The notes: generated by a model not told the origin, from the letters alone. A DNA stretch of 64,000 nt from Lysobacter changpingensis (GCF_017308985.1 NZ_JADWPE010000003.1:124001-188000); one strand, 5' to 3'. Positions 52,901 to 60,821 are shown, counted from the first letter of the stretch. Made by a program: numbers and translations.

Positions 52901-55498
52901 ATCGCCGATACCGCTGCCACCGGTGATCATGCCGTCGGTGATCTGCTGGTTGGTGCCCAGCACCGAGGGCGCAACGATGATGGGTGCATCCACGCCCAGG
53001 ATCTCCCCCCCTTGCACGGTCACGGTGGTGGAGACCGGCTGGGTGTAGCGCAGGCCGCCCAATTGCACGCTGCCGTTCACCGTGCCGAAGAAGCCGTCGA
53101 CATCGGTGATGACTTCGCCGCTCAGCCAGTTGGCCGCGTTGTCCTTGTCGGAGTAGTCGTCCTCGACGAACGCGAGGATGTTGCCACCCTCTACCTTGGC
53201 GTAGTCGGTGCCGTTGACCGTGGCCCAGGCCAGGAACATGTCCGCGTTGGTGGTGGTGATGTTGCCGCTGCCGGGCAGGTTGAAGTTCAGCAGCCCGCCG
53301 GTACGGGTGATCGTGCCCAGATTGACGGTCATGCTGCCGCCGCTGCCCGAGCTGGCGCCAATGGTGTTGTTGCCAGCGGTGATGTTCACGCCGTCGAACG
53401 TCTGGGTGCTGGCCTCGCCGGCGGCACCGATCACGTTCAGGGTGCCGCCGTTCATGTTCAGGGTGGAGGCGCTGGAGAGGATGTTGCCGGTAGGTCCGCC
53501 GGCGCCGCTGAAGTCTAGGTTCAGAGCGCCACCACCGATCGTGGTGTCGCCGGTGTAGGTGCTGGCGCCGGTCAGGGTCTGGGTGCCGGCCCCGAGCTTG
53601 GTCAGGCCGCCGATGCCGGAGATGCTGCCGGCATACGTGGCGCTCACGCCTTCGTCCATCTCCACGGTCAGCGTGGCGCTGCCCAGGTCGACGGTACCGC
53701 CGGTGCCGGTCAGTCGGGCGATGGTCTGGTCGAAGCTGCTCAGGCCGAGGGTGCCGAAGTTGACGACGAAGGTGTCCGAGGCACCGAAGGCGCCGGCCGT
53801 TCCTGCACGCAACACACCGCTGTCGACGATGGTCTGGCCCGTGTAGGTGTTGGCGCCGGTCAGTATCCAGATGCCGTCGCCGCCGCTGCGCAGGTTGCCG
53901 GCGCCGGAGATGACGCCGGTGATCACATTGTTGTTGCCGGTGAAGCTGCCGCCGAGGGTGGCGGTGTTGGTGATCGCCATGCTGCCGCTCAGCGTGAGCG
54001 CGCCGGTGCCGTCGTTGCTGAGGGTGCCGTTGCTGAGCGTCCAGTTGCGGTTGCTGCTGGCGACGGCGCCGGCATAGCTCAGGGTGCCGTTACCGCTGAT
54101 GGTCGTGCCCGTTCCGGTACCCAGCGAGCTGGCGACACCGCTGTCGGCGATGGTGCCTGCCACTGCCTTGCCCGCGCCGCTGATGCTGGCGCCGCCGCTG
54201 AAGGTATTGGTGTCGCCCAGGGTGACCGTGCGTCCGGCATCCGCGACGAAAGTGACCGGGCGCCCGTTGTTGCTGCTGATCACGCCCAGCAATCCCAAAT
54301 CGGCGGTTTGCGCGTGGAACTGCGCACCGTTGCCCGAGCCGCCGCCCAACGCGATATTGCCAGTCAGGGCCAGCGTGCCGGTGCCTGAGTTGCGGAACGT
54401 AATCGTGTTGCCCGGGCCGGCGCCGGGGTTGATGTTCCAGTTGCGATTGGAGCTGTCGCCATCGCCGACGTAGCTAAGGGAAGAAGCAACTTGAGACACG
54501 CCCGACAGCGTGATCGTGCCGTTGGCGGCAGTGGTCGGCGCCCCGAGCGAACTCGCTTCACCCAGGTTTCCAATCGAGGTGAAGAACTTGGTGCCGCCAC
54601 CGACGAAACTGGTTGCGCCGGTATAGTTGTTGGCGTCGTTGCTGATACCGCCGCCGCCATTGAAGGTCAGGCCGCCGGCGCCGGTGAAGAAGGCACTGCC
54701 GACGCCCGCGCCTGCGATGGTGGACTGGCCCGGTCCCCCGAGGATGACGGTGCGGTTGGCCAAGTCGCCTCCGGTCGTTCCGGCGGTGAGTGAGGCGCCC
54801 GCGGCCAGGTTGATCGTGTTGCCTGCGGCGCCCAAGGCGGAATTACCGTTGACGCTCAGGCCGCCTGCGTTGATGTTGATAGCGCCGCTGAAAGTATTGG
54901 CACCGTTCAACGCCAACGTGCCCGTGCCGGTCTTGGTCAGGCCAGCATTGCCGGCGATGACCGAGTTGATGGTCTGGGTGACCGCGCCGTTGCCCGTATT
55001 GATGCTCGGCGTGGTGCCGGCCAGCGTCAGGGTGCTGCCGCTGAGCGTGTAACCGTTGCTCAGGAAAGTCAGGTTGTGCACGGTGATCGGCGTGCCCAGG
55101 GTCACCGTGCCGGCGGTGCCGCCAAAGAAGGCGTCATCCAGCGCGGCGTTGTTCCAGGCGCTGTAGGGGCCGCTGACGCCGTCGTTGTTGGGGCTCCAGA
55201 ACGAACCGATCGTGTTCCAGGTGCCCGTGCCGCCCAGGCCGATGCCGGTGTTGTTGGGGTCCCACCACCGGTCCGCGGCCCACGTCGGCAGATGCACGTT
55301 CAACAGCGCAAGCGCAATGCTCACGCGAAGCCGCCAGCGCCCCCTTGATCCGGCGTCGTTGACTCCTTCCATCGAGGGCCCTGAGCAATCAACGCTGGCA
55401 TCCACGCCCCTGCCCTTGCCGCACCGCGTGGCCAGTTCCGAGGCGACGACCCACGCACCCAATGCCCTGGACCAGATGATGCGGAATACGCGATTCAT
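43997..55498 (-). CDS. Giant autotransporter adhesin (type Va)
   Basis: 3833 residues from ATG 55498 with AGGAGG 5 nt upstream. It opens with an extended signal peptide (MNRVFRIIWSRALGAWVVAS) and a hydrophobic segment ending LPTWA. The passenger (about 75-3500) is beta-helix: first many passenger-associated strand repeats (LTKTGTGTLALNGANTFSGA type), then modules with GGTLDVDGTL, LALGDGDDTL and GSGELNINGP. The last 300 residues form an outer-membrane barrel (GFWVAATGSELELG … EANLGVRVRW), ending in a Trp as needed for assembly. Cys pairs recur in the passenger. Surface adhesion or aggregation is likely; cleavage is not evident. Confidence 0.93.
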   Translation of the reverse strand: MNRVFRIIWSRALGAWVVASELATRCGKGRGVDASVDCSGPSMEGVNDAGSRGRWRLRVSIALALLNVHLPTWAADRWWDPNNTGIGLGGTGTWNTIGSFWSPNNDGVSGPYSAWNNAALDDAFFGGTAGTVTLGTPITVHNLTFLSNGYTLSGSTLTLAGTTPSINTGNGAVTQTINSVIAGNAGLTKTGTGTLALNGANTFSGAININAGGLSVNGNSALGAAGNTINLAAGASLTAGTTGGDLANRTVILGGPGQSTIAGAGVGSAFFTGAGGLTFNGGGGISNDANNYTGATSFVGGGTKFFTSIGNLGEASSLGAPTTAANGTITLSGVSQVASSLSYVGDGDSSNRNWNINPGAGPGNTITFRNSGTGTLALTGNIALGGGSGNGAQFHAQTADLGLLGVISSNNGRPVTFVADAGRTVTLGDTNTFSGGASISGAGKAVAGTIADSGVASSLGTGTGTTISGNGTLSYAGAVASSNRNWTLSNGTLSNDGTGALTLSGSMAITNTATLGGSFTGNNNVITGVISGAGNLRSGGDGIWILTGANTYTGQTIVDSGVLRAGTAGAFGASDTFVVNFGTLGLSSFDQTIARLTGTGGTVDLGSATLTVEMDEGVSATYAGSISGIGGLTKLGAGTQTLTGASTYTGDTTIGGGALNLDFSGAGGPTGNILSSASTLNMNGGTLNVIGAAGEASTQTFDGVNITAGNNTIGASSGSGGSMTVNLGTITRTGGLLNFNLPGSGNITTTNADMFLAWATVNGTDYAKVEGGNILAFVEDDYSDKDNAANWLSGEVITDVDGFFGTVNGSVQLGGLRYTQPVSTTVTVQGGEILGVDAPIIVAPSVLGTNQQITDGMITGGSGIGDALTIQQNGSGNFTIASQVVDNGNNLGFTKAGTGLVTLGNANNSYTGATQVLEGTLSVSNIGNGAVASGIGASSADSSNLVLEGSTLRYTGGTASSDRGFTTVKSGDILGATVEVTNAGANLTFSGLVTSPDGAGLTKSGAGTLTLANDTNDYTGVTTVAGGLLSVVTLANGGQVSGIGASSAASSNLVLDGGGLQYTGATTSTNRGFTLGGNTSIGTVDVSNAATTLTISGTVVEAAGGNRRLIKNGAGTLVLSGTNTYTGGNTVNAGTLRAGSTQAFGTPGNSFATMELANAAGVALDLNNFNNTIGPLNGGGANGGNVTLGSATLRIVSGDGNYSGVISGTGGILRTDGGTQTFNGCNNTYTGATILQGANLRVDCLADGGLASGIGASNAASTNLVFNNGSLEYTGGSVSIDRGFQLTAAGGINVINAGTTLEFGGAVTGGGTLIKRNAGTLVLSGTNTYTGHTQVEGGVLRAGATNAFGPSGNMTLNNAAGVLLDLSGFNAAVTSLIGGGTNGGNIDLGSATLTILDGGNQSYSGAVTGTGNLVKNGGGNQRLAGCNSTYSGTTTVNAGFLSVDCLANGGVNSSIGASTSDPANLVLNGGTLNYVGTGGSTDRQFTLGGSASIASAGSGAIAFDFTGPVTLTGTTARTLTLTGTDTGTNIFAAQLDNSGAGVTSLTKTGTGLWRLTSANSTYTGVTRINGGILEVDEFADGGVASSIGASSGAAANLVIGNGSTLRYTGTGDSSNRQFTLDTGVTFLESSGTGALQFTNTGAVALTGTNTARTMAVGGTNTGDNIFGGAIGDNGTGATTLAKNDSGTWILTGNNSFTGNTVINDGNLVIGNGGTTGNAGAGDVIVDSPTSTLSLNRSDTFTFDGTLSGPGTLAQVGSGTSVLTSAGNSIGATTLSAGTLQVDGGLETSTVGMTGTSALTVNGTVQADGPAPTALAGDIGNQTVTVNTGGTLLASGDLGDGNDTIDLTGTLDTGTGTLSLGDGDDTLVLNDGAQMLGSGVNASGGGTDTLVVNTVLGYTLDGGAIDTFDILTKQNTGTLTLTGEHLYSAGTHLDGGTLDVDGTLDTSTVALADDTILNVDGSIASGDGIATLTGSAGTNTVNVNSGGALHADGDLGGGADAVTLAGLLNTDTGTLALGDGDDTFILQDGAEIAGTGVDAGIGSNDQLVLDNALALTFDGGQAAGFETLLKQNTGTASMTGSQSFIGGTTIDGGTLDVDGTLQTPTIDLADSAALNVDGTVAGGAGTAAVITGSAGDNTVAIGQGGTLLANGNLGTGNDVLDVAGTLDTAGGVLALGDGDDTLTIHESTNIVGTVSAGAGNDTFDTHIDTVADLGAVQGFETLSKTGSGELNINGPLSSDFLAVEVLEGVLDVTGAGEVIPAPGNTLTTTVTSGATLNVDGSYGCGADDDTMTVAGTVSGSGTIDLCDGADVLALQDGVVLSNVISGGLGTGDTIVLDSAAALTFDAGNTSGFELLRKDNAGTATLTGTQAFTGGTTITGGTLDVDGTLATPTVALASGTTLNVDGLLDAGGTATSIAGDAGANTVSIGAGGTLLAAGDLGDGNDVLDVAGTLDTDGGVLALGDGDDTLTIHESTNIVGTVSAGAGTNTFNTHIDTVADLGAVQGFQILRKTGSGELNINGPMSSDFIAVEVREGVLDVTAAGVVVPAPGNTLTTTVTSGATLNVDGSYGCGAANDTMTVAGTVAGSGTIDLCDGDDTLTLQDGVVLANAISGGQGSGDTLVLDSASALTLDAGNTADFERLRKDNTGTGTLTSSQSFIGGTAITGGTLDVDGALQTPSVTLADGATLNVDGAVDGGAGTAASISGSAGDNTVAVGVGGMLLANGDLGAGSDVLDVAGTLDTDGGVFALGDGDDAFTIHDGTVVLGTVDGGAGLDTFNPDIDTSADLGALNNFEILTKTGIGVLNINGPGQSDFVEVNVLEGMLDVTAGGSVVARNTTVAAGATLAVDGSFSGTADADLLDVAGTLDLGGGAFTLGDGDDNFVVHDGTVVLGTVDGGAGLDTRTYDINLIADIGALGNFEGVTKTGTGTLNINGPSATDLQEVQVLGGTLDIGPAGSVVAIAGGPLNTVVGAGATLNVEGRYGCGAGADMMTVSGTVSGSGTIDLCTGDDTLILNDGAVLATVIDGNDPTASDTVILNNANALSFDAANTINFEHLQKDNTGEATLVGAQSFTGGTTLNGGTLSVAGRLETPTVAVADVTVLKIDGTLDAGGSTAAVITGSAGTNTVRVGEGGTLLATGDLGDGNDVLDVSGTLDTAGGTFVLGAGDDTLTIHDDTAIIGTVVAGTGNDTFNADIGTVADLGAVQDFETLSKTGAGELNVNGPMSSDFTTVNVLGGTLDVTAGGSVAAQNTTVASGATLDVLGRYIGTAGDDRFTSMGTVRGAFAFGDGNDQVDFIGGDPSGVTALDGGSGTDRLGFSGLTLSDETVPTLTAWERVELLDGSSLTLASPLDLAGGLLAIDPTSQVFANAGAAITGSVENAGLIDAGANRLAIGGDYIGRNGLLQVTVSPGTLSAGGLDIDGDVTGTTRVAFAGDGSDFTGGGEVSILVVSSPNDSAATAGGFTAADEVIRLHGSILPWSFGQQADHNWYLSAEAGVLPEVPAYGVLQSFGLLAVQNSDNLIHQRLAGVRGRELPLCGTTPEWPVERAGTGVIDDCRGFWVAATGSELELGADPGFEVSGDDVGLYVGVDSAFDRGNRTLRGGLYLAYRHGNYWTTGANSTGLPGSGPAKVGTDTVIGGMYMSHTWDTGRYVNLVLTGQVTDADVSTPDGFLESLAGNALTFSTRVGREYRLDDGWSLEPQLQLAATAVSWGDLIDESGKQVTFDDELVGTARAALRVEKEILRDDGAVIRPWATLSVQKSTGASDTSVSLMTPGVVTSTQAFPNHDLGASATLDVGVEATVSERVSLFGVLSVGTELDGSDYEQREANLGVRVRW
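47823..49538 (-). repeat. 858-bp internal repeat of the autotransporter
   Basis: Identical blocks recur exactly 858 bp (286 codons) apart: GTCACGGTGGTGGTCAATGT at 47832 and 48690, GACGATGTTCGTGCTCTCGT at 48071 and 48929. More divergent copies extend on both sides, to about 45750 and 49700. The period is a whole number of codons, so copy number can vary without breaking the frame. Confidence 0.75.
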
Positions 55499-55720
55499 GA
55501 CGCCTCCTTGGCTCGTTACGCACACGTGGGCATACGATGACCGGACAGGGATGCCGCCTTTTGCGCCGCGAGAAGCCGGAGGCCGGGGACTGACATCAGC
55601 TAGTCGGCGATCAGGAACCTCGACGCCTCTGCGTTATCGGTACAGCGCGCCACACCGATCAAGCCGAGCCATCCGCATGCGGCGGTCTGCATTGCTCACG
55701 CTGAGCATCCCGTCCACCAC

Positions 55721-56182
55721 TCACTTCACCGTGTACCCACGTCCCTGCATGCAGGCCCCGTAGGCCCGGTAATAGGTGTCCATCGTCTGCGCTTGCGCCG
55801 CTTGCGCCTGCTGGGCTTGGGCCGCATGGTTGCGGCGGGCACGCGCACCACCGGCCAGCACACCGGCGGTCGCGCCGATTCCCGCGCCTTTGCTCGAATC
55901 GCCGTTGGCGATCTCTCCGATGACCGCACCGCCCGCAGCGCCTCTCAACGCGCCGGCCATCCGTTCGCCGTGCGGGCCTGTCTGCGGCGGCGGCGGCGTC
56001 GCGGAAGCAGCCGCCGGGTCGATGCCCGTGGTCTGCTTGGACCAAGCCAGGCACTGTGCGTCGTCGTTGGCCTGCTGTGTCGCATCCTGGTTCTTCGCCG
56101 GATACGCGACGGGCTTCTGCGCCCAGGCGAACGTGCTCACTGCTGCCAGGAACGCAAACGCGAGACATGAAGCGGTACGCAT
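55721..56182 (-). CDS. Exported glycine-zipper protein
   Basis: 153 residues from ATG 56182, AGGAGG 6 nt upstream. A signal peptide ends near STFAWA. A glycine-zipper stretch (GALRGAAGGAVIGEIANGDS, SKGAGIGATAGVLAGG) spans 77-120, then a Gln/Ala-rich part and AYGACMQGRGYTV at the end, with a Cys that may pair with CLAW. Resembles small outer-membrane-associated proteins of gammaproteobacteria. Confidence 0.8.
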   Translation of the reverse strand: MRTASCLAFAFLAAVSTFAWAQKPVAYPAKNQDATQQANDDAQCLAWSKQTTGIDPAAASATPPPPQTGPHGERMAGALRGAAGGAVIGEIANGDSSKGAGIGATAGVLAGGARARRNHAAQAQQAQAAQAQTMDTYYRAYGACMQGRGYTVK

Positions 56183-56237
56183 TCCACACCTCCTGATCGG
56201 AACATCCACAAGGGTTCCCTCGCCGCGCCAGCTTCGG

Positions 56238-56984
56238 TCAGAACACGAATCCGAAGCCGACCACCGGCCCGTTCAACGTGATGTCGGTGCTGCTGTTTCC
56301 GGTTTCCACTTCGACCGACAGGTAGCGGTAGCCGAACAGCCATGCGCCGTGCTTCACGCGGTATTGCGCGAAGGCGCTGGCATTCCACGTCCCTTCGGTG
56401 TCGCCGAAGGAACCGTCGCCGCGCAACGTCAGCCCCCACCGGTCCGACAAGGCCCACGTGTAGCGCGCGCCGAGCATGAAGTCGCTGTAGGACTTGTCGA
56501 TGTTGCGCTCCGACGGCACGAATACGGGATTTACCGGATCGAACCGGACCTTCAGGTCCACGTCGACGTAACGCAGGCCGCCGAAGACGTCGAGTCCGCG
56601 GTAGCGCCCTTCGCCCGGACTCCACACGGCAGCCAGTTCGAACAGTTGCGAATCCAGGTCGGACTGGGTCCGGATGCGCGTGAAATCCTTGTCGTCCTCG
56701 AGCCCTAGGAAGATGTAGTCGGCGAATATGCCGAACCGTTCGCCCTGGCCTTCGGCGTGAACCTGGAAGGCGCCGTCGATCTTGTCGACGATGTCCGAGA
56801 ACGAGGTGTCGGTTTCCGCCGGCGGCTGGCCGGTGCGCAGGTCCGTGCCGATGCTGGCCGCCCACAGGTACGGCGCGACCATCCATTCCCATTCCTCGTC
56901 CTGCGCGGCCCGTGAAGGAAAGGAAGCGCACAGGATGCAAAGCGCGGCGACCGCGGCCGCCGGATGTTTCGATAGCCTGCTCAT
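56238..56984 (-). CDS. Outer-membrane beta-barrel protein
   Basis: 248 residues with a signal peptide (CILCASFPSRA). Alternating aromatic/polar strands: EWMVAPYLWAASIGTDLRTG, FGIFADYIFLGLEDD, FMLGARYTWALSDRWGLTLR and the terminal FGFVF, the usual barrel end. Function unknown. Its ATGA overlaps the PsiE-like gene by 1 bp, so the two are translated together. Confidence 0.85.
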   Translation of the reverse strand: MSRLSKHPAAAVAALCILCASFPSRAAQDEEWEWMVAPYLWAASIGTDLRTGQPPAETDTSFSDIVDKIDGAFQVHAEGQGERFGIFADYIFLGLEDDKDFTRIRTQSDLDSQLFELAAVWSPGEGRYRGLDVFGGLRYVDVDLKVRFDPVNPVFVPSERNIDKSYSDFMLGARYTWALSDRWGLTLRGDGSFGDTEGTWNASAFAQYRVKHGAWLFGYRYLSVEVETGNSSTDITLNGPVVGFGFVF

Positions 56985-57472
56985 CAGTCGATCTCCTCAC
57001 GGTCGGGGCCGGGCGCGGTCGCCGCGCCCGTGGTCCGGTCGGTCCTTGCCCGGTGGCGGACCAGGAAATAGCCGGTTGTCAGCGCCAGGATCAGTGCCGC
57101 GACGCCGAGCAGGGTCACGCCGTTGGCGGATTTCAGGTCGATGTCCACGATGTGCCTGGCGACCGCGATCACCGCCACGACCATCACGATCTCAAGGCGC
57201 ACCCGGTGCCCGTGGAGGTACGCGCGCACCGTTTCGATCAGTTCCAGGCCGATCAGTATCAGCAGGATGCCGGCGAATCCCTGCTGCATCGCCGCGTGCA
57301 GCTGGCCCACCGAACCGATCGCCATCAGGTGGGCCTGGATACCCCTCACCAGCAGATAGATCAGCTCGAGCAAGCCCAGCACAATCAGCGCCATCAGGAG
57401 CATTTGCACGCCCGACAGCGCGATCTTCTCGAAGACGCGGGTGAAACGTTCGCGTGGCCACAGGTCGTTCAT
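56984..57472 (-). CDS. PsiE-like phosphate-starvation membrane protein
   Basis: 162 residues, four membrane helices: GVQMLLMALIVLGLLELIYL, GFAGILLILIGLELIETVRA, RLEIVMVVAVIAVARHIVDI and LLGVAALILALTTGYFLVRH. The charged loop YLHGHRVRLEI and RHIVDID match PsiE. Located between the arylsulfatase and the barrel gene. Confidence 0.82.
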   Translation of the reverse strand: MNDLWPRERFTRVFEKIALSGVQMLLMALIVLGLLELIYLLVRGIQAHLMAIGSVGQLHAAMQQGFAGILLILIGLELIETVRAYLHGHRVRLEIVMVVAVIAVARHIVDIDLKSANGVTLLGVAALILALTTGYFLVRHRARTDRTTGAATAPGPDREEID

Positions 57473-57542
57473 GCCGTCGGTTCCAGGCCAGTCATTCGGG
57501 AAAGAGACGGCGTTCGTACACCGTCTCCGGTCCGCGGAACGT

Positions 57543-59924
57543 CTACTTCAGGTACTGCACGTTGAGGCGGTCGATCTTGCCGTTGAACGCGAACGGCTTG
57601 CGGTCGAAATACGCCAGCGAAACCGGCGAGTAGCTGTCGCGACCCACGTCGAAGGCGTCGTTGGCGGTGAACGTGAGCGGCGCCGAACGCGGCACCCTGC
57701 CCTTGGCCACTTCCTTGCCATCGATACGGACGACGACATCAAGCGGCCCTGCGTGCTCCGTGCCGGCCTTGCGCGTCTCGACCTCGATCTTCACCTTGCC
57801 GCTTGGCAGTGGGGCGGACGACGCCAGCTGCGTGCGCTCGATCTCGAACAGGTTGTACTCGTAGGTCAACATGCCCTTATCCACCCACAGCGCGACGCCA
57901 CCCGAAAACGCACCCAGTGCGTAAAGCACGCCTTGCGAGTCCGGCCCGAGTTCAGTCTCGATGGTGACCAGGTTGCTGCGCGCGCCGACCTTCGGCGCGG
58001 TGAACTCGGGCACCCCGATGACGTCCTGGGTGAAGGCGAATTCGGTGGCAGGGTTGGACGGCGCATCCTCCGGATGGAACACCGCCGACCACAGGCCGCC
58101 GCCGACCGGCCACACCTTGTTGGCCTGCGCGTCGCTGTCGAATGCGCGCTTCAGTTCGGCGACCTTGTCAGGATGCTTCGCCGCCACGTCCTTTGCCTGC
58201 GAGTAATCGGTGCGCAGGTCGTGCAGTTCCCAGGTGTCGTTGCTCGGCGACCACGTCATGATCGCCGGGTCCACCCCGGCCTTCCACGGGATGCGGGGCC
58301 CAAACACGGACGCGATCCAGTCGTCCTGGTAGTACGCGCGGCTGCCCATGATTTCGAAGTACTGGCCCTTCTTTCGCCCCGGCGCCTTCGGCGCGTTGAA
58401 CGTGTAGGCCATGCTGATGCCGTCCAGCGGGTCCTGGCTGATGCCATCGACCTGTTTGGGCGGCGTGATGTCGAGGACGTCGTAGATCGTCGGCACGATG
58501 TCGTTGACGTGGTGGAATTGCGAGCGCGGTGTCCTGTCGGGCTTGATCGTGCCCGGCCAGGACACCACCAGCGGGGTGCGTGTGCCGCCGAAGTGCGCGG
58601 CGACAAGCTTGGTGGAGCGATGCGGCGTGGAGCCCGCCCAGGCCCAGCCGGCGTGGTACATGTTGTCGGCCTTGGGCGAACCGAGCACGTCCAGACCGCC
58701 CAGCTCGTTCATGGCGGCGATGTGGTCCTTGATCTCGGTGCGGATGCCGTTCTGCGCGAGCAGCTCGCTGAGCGAGCCGTTCTGTCCTTCCGCGCTGGAA
58801 CCGTTGTCGCCCCACACGTAGAAGATCAGCGTGTTGTCGCGCACGCCCATCTCGTCCAGCGCATCGAGGATGCGACCGGCCTGGTGGTCGGCATGCTCGG
58901 TGTAGCCGGCGAACACCTCCATGAGGCGGCGCTGGAATGGTTTCTCGTCCTCGGGAATGTCGGCCCATGCAGCGAGGGAGTCCGGGCGCGGCGTCAGCTC
59001 AGTGTCCTTCGGGATCCAGCCGAGCTTCTTCTGCCGGGCGAAGACCTCCTCGCGCATCTCGTCCCAGCCACCGTCAAACTTGCCCTTGTAGCGATCGGCC
59101 CACGACTTGAAGATGTGGTGCGGACCGTGCGCGGCACCGGGCGCCCAGTACACGAAGAAGGGCCGATCCGGCGTGAGCGCGTGGACCTGCTTCATCCACG
59201 ACACGGTCTTGTCGGTCATGTCCTCGGTGAAGTGGTAGTTCTCCTTACCGTGGGACGGGTCGATGCGGACGGTGTTCTCGACGATGGCCGGCTCCCATTG
59301 CGACGATTCGCCGGCGAGGAAGCCATAGAAGTAGTCGAAGCCGATGCCCTCGCCCGCCGGCCAGTCGGCGTAGGGGCCGACCGCAGTGGTTTCGTTCGCG
59401 GGCGTGTTGTGCCACTTGCCGAAGGCCGCCGTGGCATAACCGTAGTAGCCGAGCACCTTCGCGGCGGTGGCCGAGGTGCGCGGAATCCGGCCGGAGTAAC
59501 CGTCCCAGTCGTTGGCGAGTTCGGCGATCTGCCCGTTGCCGACGCGATGGTGGTTGCGACCGGTGAGCAACGCGGCGCGCGTGGGCGAGCACATCGCGGC
59601 ATTGTGGAAACGGTTGTAGGAAACGCCCTGCTTTGACAGGCGGGTCAGGGTCGGCGTGTGGATTACACCACCGAAGGTCTCGGGCAGCGCGGGTCCGACG
59701 TCATCGAGCATGATCACGACGATATTGGGCGCATTGGCCGGCAGATGCGGCTTGGCCTGCAACGGCGTGTACGTCGACTCGGCGATGGTCGGACCGGCCT
59801 TGCTGCCCGAAGGTTTCGGCGGGAAAGGCAACGACTCCTGGGCGAATGCGGGCGCCGACAGCAACAGCGCGCCGATCGTGATGGCCAGACTGCGAACCTT
59901 CAAGCGCTTGCTGGGAGCCTTCAT
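57543..59924 (-). CDS. Arylsulfatase
   Basis: 793 residues from ATG 59924, AGGAGG upstream. A signal peptide ends near SAPAFAQ, so it is periplasmic. Metal site NIVVIMLDDVG (D74, D75), formylglycine motif CSPTRAALLTGR (C112), KWHNTP and HGPHHIF. The C-terminal part (from about 600) is a beta-sandwich. It hydrolyses sulfate esters; the Cys must be matured by a formylglycine-generating enzyme, not seen here. First of a minus-strand group with PsiE-like and barrel proteins. Confidence 0.93.
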   Translation of the reverse strand: MKAPSKRLKVRSLAITIGALLLSAPAFAQESLPFPPKPSGSKAGPTIAESTYTPLQAKPHLPANAPNIVVIMLDDVGPALPETFGGVIHTPTLTRLSKQGVSYNRFHNAAMCSPTRAALLTGRNHHRVGNGQIAELANDWDGYSGRIPRTSATAAKVLGYYGYATAAFGKWHNTPANETTAVGPYADWPAGEGIGFDYFYGFLAGESSQWEPAIVENTVRIDPSHGKENYHFTEDMTDKTVSWMKQVHALTPDRPFFVYWAPGAAHGPHHIFKSWADRYKGKFDGGWDEMREEVFARQKKLGWIPKDTELTPRPDSLAAWADIPEDEKPFQRRLMEVFAGYTEHADHQAGRILDALDEMGVRDNTLIFYVWGDNGSSAEGQNGSLSELLAQNGIRTEIKDHIAAMNELGGLDVLGSPKADNMYHAGWAWAGSTPHRSTKLVAAHFGGTRTPLVVSWPGTIKPDRTPRSQFHHVNDIVPTIYDVLDITPPKQVDGISQDPLDGISMAYTFNAPKAPGRKKGQYFEIMGSRAYYQDDWIASVFGPRIPWKAGVDPAIMTWSPSNDTWELHDLRTDYSQAKDVAAKHPDKVAELKRAFDSDAQANKVWPVGGGLWSAVFHPEDAPSNPATEFAFTQDVIGVPEFTAPKVGARSNLVTIETELGPDSQGVLYALGAFSGGVALWVDKGMLTYEYNLFEIERTQLASSAPLPSGKVKIEVETRKAGTEHAGPLDVVVRIDGKEVAKGRVPRSAPLTFTANDAFDVGRDSYSPVSLAYFDRKPFAFNGKIDRLNVQYLK

Positions 59925-59953
59925 GTGATCCTCCTGTCCGGATGACGGATCCA

Positions 59954-59971
59954 GACCGGGCATGCCCGGTC
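59954..59971. promoter_or_regulatory. 18-bp palindrome before the arylsulfatase gene
   Basis: GACCGGGCATGCCCGGTC is fully self-complementary and lies 30 bp upstream of the start. A dimeric regulator site is likely; a hairpin in the leader is also possible. The remainder to 60350 holds no gene. Confidence 0.55.
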
Positions 59972-60350
59972 ACGTTTCGATGGCTACGGCGTGGTGTTGC
60001 GGCGCGCTCGGCCCGCCAATCGGCGGAGGGCGCCGGCAGCGAAGCAGGCATCTGCGGCGGAATCGTCATCACGCGTAGGCAGCCGGCCTGTTCGCGCCTG
60101 CGGCTTCCCATGTGCCGTCCTGGCTCGAATGCCGGGCCGTGCATGACTCGTCCGTACGTCTCTCACACGCGTATCCTTACCGTGCAGGCCGCGTCGAAGA
60201 CCTGTTAAATAGCCTCCAGATACGTCAAGGCTTCGTGAATGCATGTGACGTAGCGCGCACGGGCGCGGCGGCAGACCGCTCCGATCCCGTGGGGCCGAGC
60301 CGATAGCAAGTCGTGAAGACAACCACTGTTCGTCTAGCACATGGGCGCCC

Positions 60351-60821
60351 TCATTCGAACGATGTCAGGTCGCGCGGCGTGATGCCGGCACGCTCGCAAT
60401 ACGCCAGATAGCGCTGGAGTCCGCTCTTCCAGTTCTCGACGGCCAGCACTCGCTCGGAGTCGTCAAAGAAAATCACGTCCCCGACGACGATGTTTAGCGC
60501 TACCACGCGCCCTCCCCGGCTGACCGCTTCGGGTGTGTGGCTGGAGGCGGCGGTCTCGAAGACAATGCTCCCGGGGCAAACGATCCAGTCGTGCTCCCTA
60601 TACTTCCAGCGGCCTTCGATGGTGTAGACGATGACCGTTCCCGAATGCCGATGGCGCGGCAGCGCGGTCCCCGCCGCAACCTTGATCAGCACGATCATCT
60701 CGCCTCGGATTGGATCCAGTCGAAAGTACTTCAGCAGGACATTGTCGGCGTAGGGAGAAAACGGCACCCACGGCAGGGCCTCATCGTCGACGAGCGAGGT
60801 CCGGACGTGTTCGTAATACAT
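60351..60821 (-). CDS. Cupin dioxygenase (2,4'-dihydroxyacetophenone dioxygenase type)
   Basis: 156 residues, GGGAGG upstream. Cupin motif 1 HRHSGTVIVYTIEGRWKYRE and motif 2 GSIVFETAASSHTP hold the metal His/Glu set. N-terminal VPFSPYADNVLLKYFRLDPI matches the DAD family, which cleaves a ring-side-chain carbon bond. Substrate here is unknown. The AraC gene at 61709 may regulate it. Confidence 0.82.
   Translation of the reverse strand: MYYEHVRTSLVDDEALPWVPFSPYADNVLLKYFRLDPIRGEMIVLIKVAAGTALPRHRHSGTVIVYTIEGRWKYREHDWIVCPGSIVFETAASSHTPEAVSRGGRVVALNIVVGDVIFFDDSERVLAVENWKSGLQRYLAYCERAGITPRDLTSFE

Noticed and set aside
57441-59636. 731-codon frame opposite the arylsulfatase
   Set aside because: Low-complexity Arg/Val/His content and the sulfatase on the other strand has complete motifs.
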